A program made the position numbers and the translations under genes. DNA of 37,775 nt from Cysteiniphilum sp. JM-1 (GTDB lineage: Bacteria; Pseudomonadota; Gammaproteobacteria; Francisellales; Francisellaceae): the NCBI RefSeq assembly GCF_008711525.1, contig NZ_VXKS01000025.1, positions 1 through 37,775 of the forward strand, written 5' to 3'. The notes beneath the pieces were generated by a model. It saw only the letters and a list, made by a program, of their open reading frames with translations. It was not told the DNA's origin and ran no database searches. Within the stretch, counting starts at the first letter, position 1. Every line of letters begins with the position of its first letter. Of this stretch, positions 23,098 to 31,316 are shown piece after piece.

Positions 23098-23785
23098 ATG
23101 CTTAAGAAAATATCATTAGTTGTTATCTCATCGTTAGCGATGTCATCGATAAGCTATGCAACAAGTGCACAAAATACAGCAGTAGATGACGATAGCAAAG
23201 CAAACACCATTAAATGTACAGCCTGCTATCGGTGCTAGCGATACGGATAATGATCAAGATTCAAAAGCACCTTATGGTCTGGTGCTCGGTGTGCAAGGTG
23301 GTTATGGTAAAGTAGCAGATATTGCGCGCACCGATCTTGATAATGCCAGTAATGGCAATGTTTTTGGTGGCGCCATTGTCGGATTTGATTTTGCTTTGAG
23401 TCATACAATTTCATTTGGTGTTGAATCTGGCTATGACTATGGTTATCACATCATCAAAGACAATAATTCAAATCTAAATTATCAAATGATCCCTGTATTA
23501 GGTACGTTGAAGTTCACCTTACCATTTGGTTTGCAATTATTTGGTAAGGGAGGTATGGCTTATGTCACAGAACGATTAAATATTGGTGATACAGGATTCT
23601 CGGCAACTGCCAATGCATGGAAACCAATGGCAGCGGCAGGTGCTGCATATACTTATAAAAACTGGACAGTGTTTGCCCAGTATCAATATGTATTTGGAGA
23701 TAGTGAAGTTAATAACAAAGATCAAGTCAGCAAATTTAATGCTTTAACCGCGGGTGTGATGTATACCTTTCCGTTAGCGTTTTAG
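23098..23785 (+). pseudogene. Opacity-like outer-membrane barrel with a frameshift after the signal peptide
   Basis: An ATG at 23098 with a good AAGGAG site starts a signal peptide (MLKKISLVVISSLAMSSISYA) that stops at 23236 in its own frame. The barrel continues in another frame to 23785 (VQPAIGASDTDNDQ ... FPLAF, C-terminal Phe). Removing one A from ATTAAATG near 23210 joins the two into one protein of about 228 residues. A separate start at 23186 would give a 199-residue product without a signal peptide, which could not reach the outer membrane. Either the gene is inactive, it is phase-variable or recoded, or the sequence has an error here. The downstream frame looks otherwise intact. Confidence 0.75.
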
Positions 23786-26151
23786 TAACCAAATTGCTGC
23801 TGTGAGTAATTGGCTAGGTCATAAGCATTATCCCCTGTAACCTCAGAGGAGTTGTAAGCAGGTTGGTTAATCGCCCAGAACATGCTGCCGCCATATGGTG
23901 TGCTAGCAATTACATCAATGACTGATTTATCAATTGCCATACCTTCCCAGACACCGCCTGCGGCTTGTCCACCGGGTTCAAAGCCCATCACGATTTTAGA
24001 TTTATCGATATGCTGAGCAAAGGTGTTAAATACATCTTTGTAGACATTCATTGACCATGTTTGACCATTTGGCATGTCATTTGGACCGACGTCATATGCC
24101 ATAATATTGACCCAATCGACAACAGCATTAAGTGAGCTATTATGTGCTTTTAACCAGTTGTTAATCGCTAAACCTTCGCCATCAGATGCAAAGTGTGAGA
24201 AGCCATAAACTTTGGCATTTTCCATAAAGGCATTAAAGCGAGTCGTATAACCAATTTGCTTGTCTTGCATACCTGCTTTATCAAGTGCTTGTCTTAGTTT
24301 TAATAAGGTTTCAGCGAGTGTGTCAAGTTGCTGCTCAGTGATCGCTTGATCTTGACTTAAGTGCTCCCAGTCGAAATCAACACCATCTCCAGAGAGTTTA
24401 AGTAATTCAACGACTTTGTTGACAAAGGTATCAATTTGCTCTGGCTTAATCGTTTTTGTTAGATCTGACCAACCACCGATTGCCCAGATAAATTTACCAT
24501 TATTGTTATGTACGGTCTTGATTAAGGCATCAATTTTACTCCGTTGCCAGTTATCAACACGTTCATAATCAGGCGTGTCATCAGGATATTTTTGCATGAG
24601 TATATTTACATCACCCTGTGTCATTGACTCATAGATGGCTTGCCCATTCCAATAAGCAGCTTGCGGGTTGTCTGGATTTGGCGATTTAGCAAGGGTTAAA
24701 AACGAATAAAGGACATGTGTGTATGGCTTGATATCATTGCTGTAATAAGCAGGGTCATTAACATTGGTTGATCCCTGTGGGCGCAGTGCCCCTTTCCAGT
24801 TTTCCCAATATCCGGTAATAAACTGCTTAGTTGTTGGGACAGGTGATTTGTTAAATGCCAATGCCACCGCTGTGGTTTTATTTTCGCTAATTGCAATCGT
24901 TTGCGGGTTATCAAGGCTATAGCGATAACCATCTACGGTAAATGTATTAGCCGTTACATTATAGGATTGATTGGCTGCTAAGCTCATTGAATAAGCTTTG
25001 TCATCAGAAATGTTTAGATCATGGACTTCTTTATCTTCACCGGTAAAATAGACGGTTGCCTTATGGCCATCAAGTCCTTTGGCATTTATTTCAGCGGTTC
25101 CCGTAGGGACTGGTGCTTCTGTATAGGACATCTGAATGGTTTTCTGTCCTTGGCTCATATTGATATCAGCCTCGGATTTGCCATCAAAGGTAAAACTATA
25201 TTTAAACAATGAACCGGTCATTGGGTCAGCGCTCAATACATAATCTGTATTTTTATCTAAAACAAAAGTTGATTTGCCATTCCAGCTAATTTCTTGATGT
25301 GAAATATTTTGCGTTTGTTTGTTTAAAAGATTCAGTGTAACACTATCGTGTGTGACATCAGTTGGTTGTGCTCGATGTAATGTAACAATAAGCTCAGCGC
25401 TTTGATTTTTATAAGACACTTGCGCGCTTGCTTGTGGTTGGTCTTTTGATAAGCTCACAAGGCTAGGGATCATCGTGATCTCCAATGTTTTGCCATCAAC
25501 AGTTGCTGATGCACTTAAGTTATATTCGCCATAAGGGACATCTTTGACAGTAGCGGTTGTCGTAAAATCAATGGTTGTTGTGTAGCCTGTGTCTTTGCCA
25601 GCGATGGTAATTTTAGTATTGGCAGGCAACGGGTCAGAACCTTTGGCAATGCTAAAATGCATTTGACCTTTTTGCTCAATTGGCGTATCGCCATGTGGAT
25701 AAAAGGCAGATGAAATAATATTTTCACCTTTGACAGGATTGCTACTCCAAATTAATTGAGCATTGGCAGGCATTATTGTCTTTGGTTGCCACCATTGATT
25801 ACCTTCTTGGAATTGATCAAATTTAAAGGTGGTTACTTTATTATCACCAAGTTGTGTCACATTGTTGGTGGTGGCAGGCCAAGCGATATCAAATGTAGGT
25901 GACAAGATATAGGCGCTAGCATAAGAAGTATTACCAATGATTTTGAGCTCAGCATCTCTTAGATCAATATCTTTATTACAGTAGTTAGTTAGTGTCAAGC
26001 TCGTTGCTTTCCACGGATCGGGCCATTGAGTGCCTGCATTAAATTTAACCTGCATACAGTTAAGAGGTTCAGGTGCTGATAAAGCAAATGCGGAGCTACT
26101 TAAAAGGGTTGCTAATATCGCGCTTGAGATGATTTTCCTTGATAGTGTCAT
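23782..26151 (-). CDS. Secreted GH18 chitinase
   Basis: A 789-residue extracellular enzyme cleaving beta-1,4-GlcNAc links in chitin. The start at 26151 follows AAGGAG and gives a clean signal peptide (MTLSRKIISSAILATLLSSS, cut after AFA). A longer start at 26229 would hide the signal. Residues 30-160 form a module resembling a carbohydrate-binding domain (CMQVKFNAGTQWPDPWKATS). Residues 175-440 hold about three Ig-like or CnaB-like segments. From about 447 the catalytic TIM barrel begins (ITGYWENWKGAL). Its DxxDxDxE motif reads GDGVDFDWEH near residue 583-592. MAYDVGPND near 675 is also typical. The gene is convergent with the barrel gene, overlapping by 4 bp. Confidence 0.92.
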   Translation of the reverse strand: MTLSRKIISSAILATLLSSSAFALSAPEPLNCMQVKFNAGTQWPDPWKATSLTLTNYCNKDIDLRDAELKIIGNTSYASAYILSPTFDIAWPATTNNVTQLGDNKVTTFKFDQFQEGNQWWQPKTIMPANAQLIWSSNPVKGENIISSAFYPHGDTPIEQKGQMHFSIAKGSDPLPANTKITIAGKDTGYTTTIDFTTTATVKDVPYGEYNLSASATVDGKTLEITMIPSLVSLSKDQPQASAQVSYKNQSAELIVTLHRAQPTDVTHDSVTLNLLNKQTQNISHQEISWNGKSTFVLDKNTDYVLSADPMTGSLFKYSFTFDGKSEADINMSQGQKTIQMSYTEAPVPTGTAEINAKGLDGHKATVYFTGEDKEVHDLNISDDKAYSMSLAANQSYNVTANTFTVDGYRYSLDNPQTIAISENKTTAVALAFNKSPVPTTKQFITGYWENWKGALRPQGSTNVNDPAYYSNDIKPYTHVLYSFLTLAKSPNPDNPQAAYWNGQAIYESMTQGDVNILMQKYPDDTPDYERVDNWQRSKIDALIKTVHNNNGKFIWAIGGWSDLTKTIKPEQIDTFVNKVVELLKLSGDGVDFDWEHLSQDQAITEQQLDTLAETLLKLRQALDKAGMQDKQIGYTTRFNAFMENAKVYGFSHFASDGEGLAINNWLKAHNSSLNAVVDWVNIMAYDVGPNDMPNGQTWSMNVYKDVFNTFAQHIDKSKIVMGFEPGGQAAGGVWEGMAIDKSVIDVIASTPYGGSMFWAINQPAYNSSEVTGDNAYDLANYSQQQFGY

Positions 26152-26407
26152 AATGTTTCTCCTTATTTCTGCTGATATAAAATACGCTGCCTTATTAGGT
26201 GTTTGGCTGAGTTTAAATAAGTGCGTCATTGCAAAATGCTAGATTATTATATAAGCGGCTTGCTGGGCTGTTTAGTGTACTAAGTCTATATTTTGTGTGC
26301 GTATGTTGATCTTTTTTATTGAGATAATGACTATGTATTGATCGTAATAAATATGCAAAATTGACTGTGTTGAATAATGTTTCAAGATGAATTGTATACT
26401 CATCGTA

Positions 26408-26428
26408 AAATGGTTTGTGATGGGTATA
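26408..26428 (+). promoter_or_regulatory. 21-bp shared upstream element, copy 2 (before the amine oxidase gene)
   Basis: Identical over 21 bases to 17536-17556 before tsaC. It lies about 73 bp before the amine oxidase ATG, in the gap that separates this gene from the divergent chitinase gene. Confidence 0.5.
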
Positions 26429-26500
26429 CGCTAAGAAATACTGCCACATGCCAATGTGCTCAGATATACTGGTCGGCGTAAATATCATAAGGATAGATTT

Positions 26501-27862
26501 ATGCAAATATATGATGTCGTTGTTGTGGGTGGTGGTGTTGCAGGTCTTGCTGCAGCAAATAACCTCATGCTAAATGGTTTTGATGTATTGGTGCTTGAAG
26601 CACGTGATCGTGTTGGTGGGCGTGTGCATAGCCAGTGCTTTGCTGGAGAGACGGTTGATCTTGGCGCGTCTTGGATTCATGGTGTACAAGAGAACCCGAT
26701 TACACGCTTGGCTAAAAAGCATAATATCAGTACGTGGCGCTCACAAATGAGTGGACCGTCGCCTGATAATATTTTGCATCGCGAGATGTATGATCAGGAG
26801 TTTAATTTATTAAGCCATGAACAAAAGCTTAAAATTGCTAATTGGATGGCGGATTTTCTTGATTACCTTGAAGGCGTGCAAATCGATGAGGAAAGTCACC
26901 TAAGATCTATTGCTGATATCAAGCAGCAGTTTATTGTCGACAATCAAATTGCCAAAGAAGACGCACTTTATATTGACTATATTGCTGATACGTTGTTTTT
27001 GTATGAATATGCGATTGAAGCTAAATCACTTTCAGCGGAAAGTCATCATGCAGATATTGATTTTGCAGGGAGTGATTTATTGTTTCCTCAAGGCTATGCA
27101 CAAATCACTAATTTACTTTCTAAGCATTTAGATATTCGCTTAAGCGATCCGGTGCAAAACATCGACTATAGTGGCGATTTGGTGCAAATTGCCACAGAAA
27201 AGAATCAATATCAAGCAAACTACGTATTAGTTACCGTGCCGCTAGGCGTGCTAAAACATGCAGATATTGGCTTTAATCCCTATTTGCCACAATCTAAGCG
27301 TAAATCGATTCAGCAGCTTGAAATGGGTGTGTTAAATAAAATCTATCTAGAGTTTGAGGAAGTTTTTTGGGATAAAGAGGCTCAGAGCGTTGCCTGTTTA
27401 TCATTAGAGCATCGAATTGCACGCGAGATGATGAATTTTTACCCCTTAACTAAAAAACCGATTTTAATGGCATTTACTGCGGGCGTTGTTGGAAAACAGC
27501 TTGAGCAATTAAGTGATCGCGAGTTGCTTGCATTGATTATTGACTCGCTCAAACATATGTATGGCGAAAATCTACCCAAGCTTAAAAGTTACTGCATTAC
27601 CCGCTGGGCAAATGATGAATATAGTTACGGCTCTTATTCTTATTTGCCGGTCGGCGTTAAAGCAAAACGTCGGCAAAGATTAGGTAAACCGGTTGATAAT
27701 AAGCTGTTCTTTGCTGGTGAGGCAACGTCGTTTTATTTCCCATCAACTGTGCATGGTGCCTTTTTAAGTGGTGTGCGTTCAGCGTATCAGATCCTGCAAA
27801 TCGATTTATTAACTGAGGATGTGCGTAAACGTACAGCTATTGTTGAGGATCCATATTTATAG
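26501..27862 (+). CDS. FAD-dependent amine oxidase
   Basis: A 453-residue flavoprotein of the monoamine/polyamine oxidase family. The start at 26501 follows AAGGAT. A reading from 26456 has no ribosome site. The N-terminal FAD fold reads VVVVGGGVAGLAAANNLMLNG (residues 6-26), and LEARDRVGGRVHS near 32-44 is the second flavin motif. SWIHG near 59, VTVPLGVLK near 243 and LFFAGEATSFYFPSTVHGA near 405-423 complete the family pattern. Such enzymes oxidise polyamines or aromatic amines, making H2O2 and ammonia. The GxxxY/FP-type ending without the usual C-terminal Cys suggests non-covalent FAD. The substrate is not decided by sequence. Confidence 0.88.
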   Translation: MQIYDVVVVGGGVAGLAAANNLMLNGFDVLVLEARDRVGGRVHSQCFAGETVDLGASWIHGVQENPITRLAKKHNISTWRSQMSGPSPDNILHREMYDQEFNLLSHEQKLKIANWMADFLDYLEGVQIDEESHLRSIADIKQQFIVDNQIAKEDALYIDYIADTLFLYEYAIEAKSLSAESHHADIDFAGSDLLFPQGYAQITNLLSKHLDIRLSDPVQNIDYSGDLVQIATEKNQYQANYVLVTVPLGVLKHADIGFNPYLPQSKRKSIQQLEMGVLNKIYLEFEEVFWDKEAQSVACLSLEHRIAREMMNFYPLTKKPILMAFTAGVVGKQLEQLSDRELLALIIDSLKHMYGENLPKLKSYCITRWANDEYSYGSYSYLPVGVKAKRRQRLGKPVDNKLFFAGEATSFYFPSTVHGAFLSGVRSAYQILQIDLLTEDVRKRTAIVEDPYL

Positions 27863-27867
27863 TAGCA

Positions 27868-27948
27868 ACTGCTCCTTGAGCGCCAGTCGAAGGGGGCTAG
27901 GCGCATAATAAACGATGGCTTCGACTACGCTCAGCCAACGTTTCTTTT
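27868..27948. repeat. Degenerate copy 4 of the dispersed palindromic repeat
   Basis: Shows the CTTGAGCG..AGTCGAAGG and CTTCGACTACGCTCAGCCAACG arms of the repeat family, with a shorter and different middle and without the outer ends. It lies 6 bp after the amine oxidase stop. Confidence 0.7.
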
Positions 27949-27987
27949 AAGCTAAATGCCTAAGCAATGGTGTATTGGGAATCATGG

Positions 27988-28046
27988 ATATTCGGGTCAA
28001 GCCCGAATATGACGACTTGCAGTCCTTCTCGGACTTGATCCGAGAA
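27988..28046. repeat. Double palindromic element of a second repeat type
   Basis: Two hairpins in a row: ATATTCGGG-TCAAG-CCCGAATAT (27988-28010) and TTCTCGGA-CTTGA-TCCGAGAA (28026-28046). The loops TCAAG and CTTGA are complementary. This resembles palindromic intergenic repeats found in other proteobacteria. No coding frame is present. The remaining bases from here to 28113 show nothing else. Confidence 0.7.
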
Positions 28047-28113
28047 TCCAAAAAAATACCTGATAATATTTGCATAGCAACTTATATTTACAACAATACA
28101 AAGTGAGTAAAAA

Positions 28114-28483
28114 ATGAGAGAGATTACAATGTTAGCGAATGATTTGGTGCGCTTGGAGCCATTATCTCTTTCGCATGTAGAAGGTTTAGAGCAGGCGACT
28201 CAAGATGGCAATTAATGTTGCGTGTAAGCTACTGCTTTTGGAGCACGCGTTTGAAGTGTTTAAGTGTATTGCTGTTGAGTTTAGAACGCATCATCTGAAT
28301 TTTGCATCAAGGCGTGCCATAGAGTCTATTGGCGCCAAATTGGATGGCATTTTACGCAATCATCGCAGGATGCATAATGGTACACTGCGTGATACGTGTG
28401 TTTATAGTATTATCGACTCTGAATGGAAAACGATCAAAGCGCATTTGAGTTATAAATTAATGGCGAAGCAACAAAAACAATGA
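28114..28483 (+). pseudogene. GNAT (RimJ/RimL-type) acetyltransferase with an internal deletion
   Basis: An ATG at 28114 starts MREITMLANDLVRLEPLSLS followed by HVEGLEQATQDGN and a stop at 28213-28215, the N-terminus of a RimJ-like acetyltransferase. A second frame from 28205 continues NVACKLLLLEHAFEVFKCIA and then FASRRAIESIGAKLDGILR, with the acetyl-CoA-binding C-terminal half of the same family. The middle of about 80 residues is absent and the frames differ, so the gene is broken. The 78 bases after it, before the LysR gene, hold only its ribosome site and promoter-like AT sequence. Confidence 0.75.
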
Positions 28484-28560
28484 TTATTAACTGGAGTTAC
28501 GCATTTTTTCTATAAAATGAGTAATTTTAGTAAATCACGTGAATGTTGGAGCAATAGTGA

Positions 28561-29445
28561 ATGAACGTGAAAAGTTTAGAAGTGTTTAAAACATTGGCAG
28601 AAACGCTTAGTTTCAGTAAAACCGCAGAGCGCTGTTATTTAAGCCCTTCGGCGGTGACAAGAGTCATTCAAAAGCTTGAAGAAACTTATGAGGCGACGTT
28701 TTTTGAACGCAATAACCGTAATGTTTCACTAACGGATGCAGGTCAATATATGTATGACTTTAGTATTAAAGTGCTTGATGCAAATGATGAGTTATTTGCG
28801 TTACTGCATCCAGATGAGGATAATTTGTGCGGTGATATTCGCCTATTTTGTACGGTGACGGCGTCATATGTGATTTTGCCACGGATTATTGAGGCACTTA
28901 ACATGCGCTATCCCAATGTGCAGTTGCAGTTAGAAACAGGGTCAATGCAAAATGCGCTTAATTTGGTTGCTAGTAACCAAATGGATGCGGGTATTTCATT
29001 TATTGATGAACATAAGCTTGATGATAATCTCTATGCCCATCCTGTGCTTATTACCAGTATGGTTTTAGTCGTGTCAAAAGAAAGTGATGTGCAGTCGATT
29101 GATCAAGCCTTAGCACAATACCCTTTTATTATGCCCATTCAGTTTTTAAACGATAACACGATAGATAAATGGCTAATAGGGCAAAAACAATCACCGCGAA
29201 TATATGGCGAAGTCGATGGTAATGAAGCGATTTTATCGCTTGTTGCATCGGGTGTTGGCGTGTCTGTATTGCCAAAAGTTGTCGTTGAACATAATCATTT
29301 GGCAAGCAAAATCAAAATGCTCAATATTGCTGATATGGCAGCGGTAACGGTAGGTATTGTAATGCGCAAACAATCGCTAAAATCACCAGTAAAGTTTAAG
29401 TTTTGGCAGCTGTGTCAGAGTTTAGCGCTATTGGATTGTCGTTGA
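28561..29445 (+). CDS. ilvY: LysR-family regulator, IlvY-like
   Basis: A 294-residue transcription factor. The N-terminal winged HTH reads MNVKSLEVFKTLAETLSFSK ... RCYLSPSAVTRVIQKLEETY ... FFERNNRNVSLTDAG. The effector domain carries IRLFCTVTASYVILPRIIEAL near 95, the pattern of E. coli IlvY (LHIFCSVTAAY), and VDGNEAILSLVASGVGVSVLPKVV near 218, also as in IlvY. IlvY activates ilvC in response to acetolactate-type intermediates, but no ilvC is next to it here, so the target may lie elsewhere. GGAG precedes the ATG by 8 bases. A relative with another effector is possible. Confidence 0.75.
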   Translation: MNVKSLEVFKTLAETLSFSKTAERCYLSPSAVTRVIQKLEETYEATFFERNNRNVSLTDAGQYMYDFSIKVLDANDELFALLHPDEDNLCGDIRLFCTVTASYVILPRIIEALNMRYPNVQLQLETGSMQNALNLVASNQMDAGISFIDEHKLDDNLYAHPVLITSMVLVVSKESDVQSIDQALAQYPFIMPIQFLNDNTIDKWLIGQKQSPRIYGEVDGNEAILSLVASGVGVSVLPKVVVEHNHLASKIKMLNIADMAAVTVGIVMRKQSLKSPVKFKFWQLCQSLALLDCR

Positions 29446-29568
29446 TTAAATAATGAAGTGGTACACCATAGAGAACGAGAAATTCAATAACAGAAATGCT
29501 GTAAAATGATTCACGAGCGGTATATACTCAAAAACGAAAATCAGGTTCTGGAAGGGTTTGTAAACAAA

Positions 29569-30219
29569 ATGATTACACTAGATTGTTTGAATAACATGCT
29601 TGACGATAGCAAGGTCAAGATTCGCCAAGCTGCAGAGAAGTTTAACCTTACGGTTGATGATGAGCAGATCAATCGTTTGATTGATTATTTATCATTGCTT
29701 AAAAAGTGGAACAAAACCTATAACATGACGTCAATTATCCAGTGGGATGAAATGCTGGTAAAGCATGTTTTTGATAGCATGTCGGTGGTTTCCTTTATCA
29801 AAGGTAAACATGTTGTTGATGTAGGTAGCGGTGGTGGTTTACCAGGTATTGTTTTGGCGATTTTATTACCTGAAGTTAATTTTGTGCTGATTGATAGCGT
29901 TGGCAAAAAAGTACGTTTTTTAAGTCATGTTAAGAAAGTGCTTGATTTGGATAATGTCACTGCTATGAATATTCGCGTTGAGGATTACGAGCCATCGACC
30001 TTGTTTGATACGGTGATCTCACGCGCCTTTAGCTCAATTGCTGATTTTGAGCGTTTATGTCGCCATTTATTGGCGATTGACGGGCAAATGATTGCGATGA
30101 AAGGGGCTGAAGTTGAGCAAGAGACTTTAGATATATTACCCCTTAAATATGAGATATTTGAAGTCGATGTGCCGCTGTTAGATGCTACGCGTCACGTGAT
30201 TCGGATGTATCAGGCATGA
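29569..30219 (+). CDS. rsmG: 16S rRNA (guanine-527-N7) methyltransferase
   Basis: A Rossmann-fold methyltransferase that modifies G527 of 16S rRNA using S-adenosylmethionine. The core is clear: LLKKWNKTYNMTSI, HVFDSMSVV, the SAM loop VVDVGSGGGLPGIVLAILLP, FVLIDSVGKKVRFL, VISRAFSS and GQMIAMKGAEVEQE. The frame is open from 29506. Starts at 29569 (216 residues) and 29596 (207 residues, the E. coli length) are also possible. I choose 29569 because GAAGGG lies about 12 bases upstream, but this is uncertain. It overlaps the transporter gene by 4 bp (ATGA). In many bacteria rsmG is near the origin with mnmG, which is not seen here. Confidence 0.9.
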   Translation: MITLDCLNNMLDDSKVKIRQAAEKFNLTVDDEQINRLIDYLSLLKKWNKTYNMTSIIQWDEMLVKHVFDSMSVVSFIKGKHVVDVGSGGGLPGIVLAILLPEVNFVLIDSVGKKVRFLSHVKKVLDLDNVTAMNIRVEDYEPSTLFDTVISRAFSSIADFERLCRHLLAIDGQMIAMKGAEVEQETLDILPLKYEIFEVDVPLLDATRHVIRMYQA

Positions 30220-31316
30220 GTAAAATCACAGGGCTCATATTTTGTGCGTTTCTGACCATTATTGCTTATATCGTGGCGTTTCTACCCTTTGCCCCTTTTA
30301 CGATTTATCATCAAAACTTAGAAGTTCATCCATTAGAGCCAATGGTGCTGTCGATTATTATTGGCATTATCTGTGGCAATCTATTTTTTCGTCATAAAGC
30401 AGCGGCTCATCAGCAGGAAAATTTGCAAGGTGTGATCAGTTCAGCGCGCTTGTGGCAGAAACTCACTCCTGGTGCCAATTTTGCGGCAAAGTCGCTATTG
30501 CCGTTAGGTATCGTGCTAATGGGGGTGAAGTTTGATTTACTTTCAGTGCTTAAAGTCTCAGGGCAAGCGCTATTGATCAATCTCATTTGTTTATTAATTG
30601 CTTATATTGTCACACTGTGGCTATGTAAGCGCTTAGGGGTTGATGAGAAGATGTCAGCACTTATCACCATTGGCACGGCAATATGCGGAGGTTCAGCAAT
30701 TGTTGCAGCAGCTCCCGTTGTCAAAGCCAATCAAACGCAAGTCGCAATTGCAATGACGATCGTGTCATTATATGGCTTAATCGCCATTTTTGTCTTGCCG
30801 TTACTAGGACATGCCTTGGGCTTAGATGAGTTTCAATTTGGCGTATGGGCAGGAACATCCATTCAAGCAGTGCCACAAGTGGTGGCAGCAGGCTTTGCTT
30901 TTGGTGCAATCGCTGGACAAACAGCAACGATTGTTAAGATGGTCAGGATTTTACTTCTTGCACCGATGGTGATGCTAATTGGCATTAAACACCATAAAGC
31001 CAATACAACGGATAAAGAAGCACAAAAAAGAGTCGCGTGGCATCAGTATTTCCCTAAGTTTATTTTATATTTTTTGGCAGTGGTAGTTCTAAATACCTTG
31101 GGGTTGTTTGGCTTTCTAGATCGACTAGCTGATCTTTCAGTAAGCCATTATATTGCCAAAATTTCTGCCTTTTGTATGACGATGGCAATGGTTGGGGTTG
31201 GTTTAAATACCGACTTAGTTGTCTTACTTAAATCAGGAGGCAAGCCATTGTTAGCTGGTGGTTTAGCGATGATTATCCTGCTTGTCATATCACTGGGCTT
31301 GATTATTGTGCTGTGA
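30216..31316 (+). CDS. YeiH-family putative anion (sulfate) exporter
   Basis: A 366-residue inner-membrane protein with about 10 hydrophobic segments. The family signature ITIGTAICGGSAIVAAAPVV lies near residue 148-167. Others are LLPLGIVLMGVKFDL near 91 and GVWAGTSIQAVPQVVAAG near 208. The family (PF03601, YeiH/YadS) is described as putative sulfate exporters, and the substrate is not settled. It overlaps rsmG by 4 bp, so the two are translationally coupled, an association without obvious functional sense. Its last 27 bases overlap the 3' end of the convergent GGDEF/EAL gene. Confidence 0.85.
   Translation: MSKITGLIFCAFLTIIAYIVAFLPFAPFTIYHQNLEVHPLEPMVLSIIIGIICGNLFFRHKAAAHQQENLQGVISSARLWQKLTPGANFAAKSLLPLGIVLMGVKFDLLSVLKVSGQALLINLICLLIAYIVTLWLCKRLGVDEKMSALITIGTAICGGSAIVAAAPVVKANQTQVAIAMTIVSLYGLIAIFVLPLLGHALGLDEFQFGVWAGTSIQAVPQVVAAGFAFGAIAGQTATIVKMVRILLLAPMVMLIGIKHHKANTTDKEAQKRVAWHQYFPKFILYFLAVVVLNTLGLFGFLDRLADLSVSHYIAKISAFCMTMAMVGVGLNTDLVVLLKSGGKPLLAGGLAMIILLVISLGLIIVL

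Noticed and set aside
26213-26506. 97-residue frame on the minus strand between chitinase and amine oxidase
   Set aside because: It has no family resemblance, overlaps both flanking starts and has no ribosome site. It also contains the shared 21-bp element.
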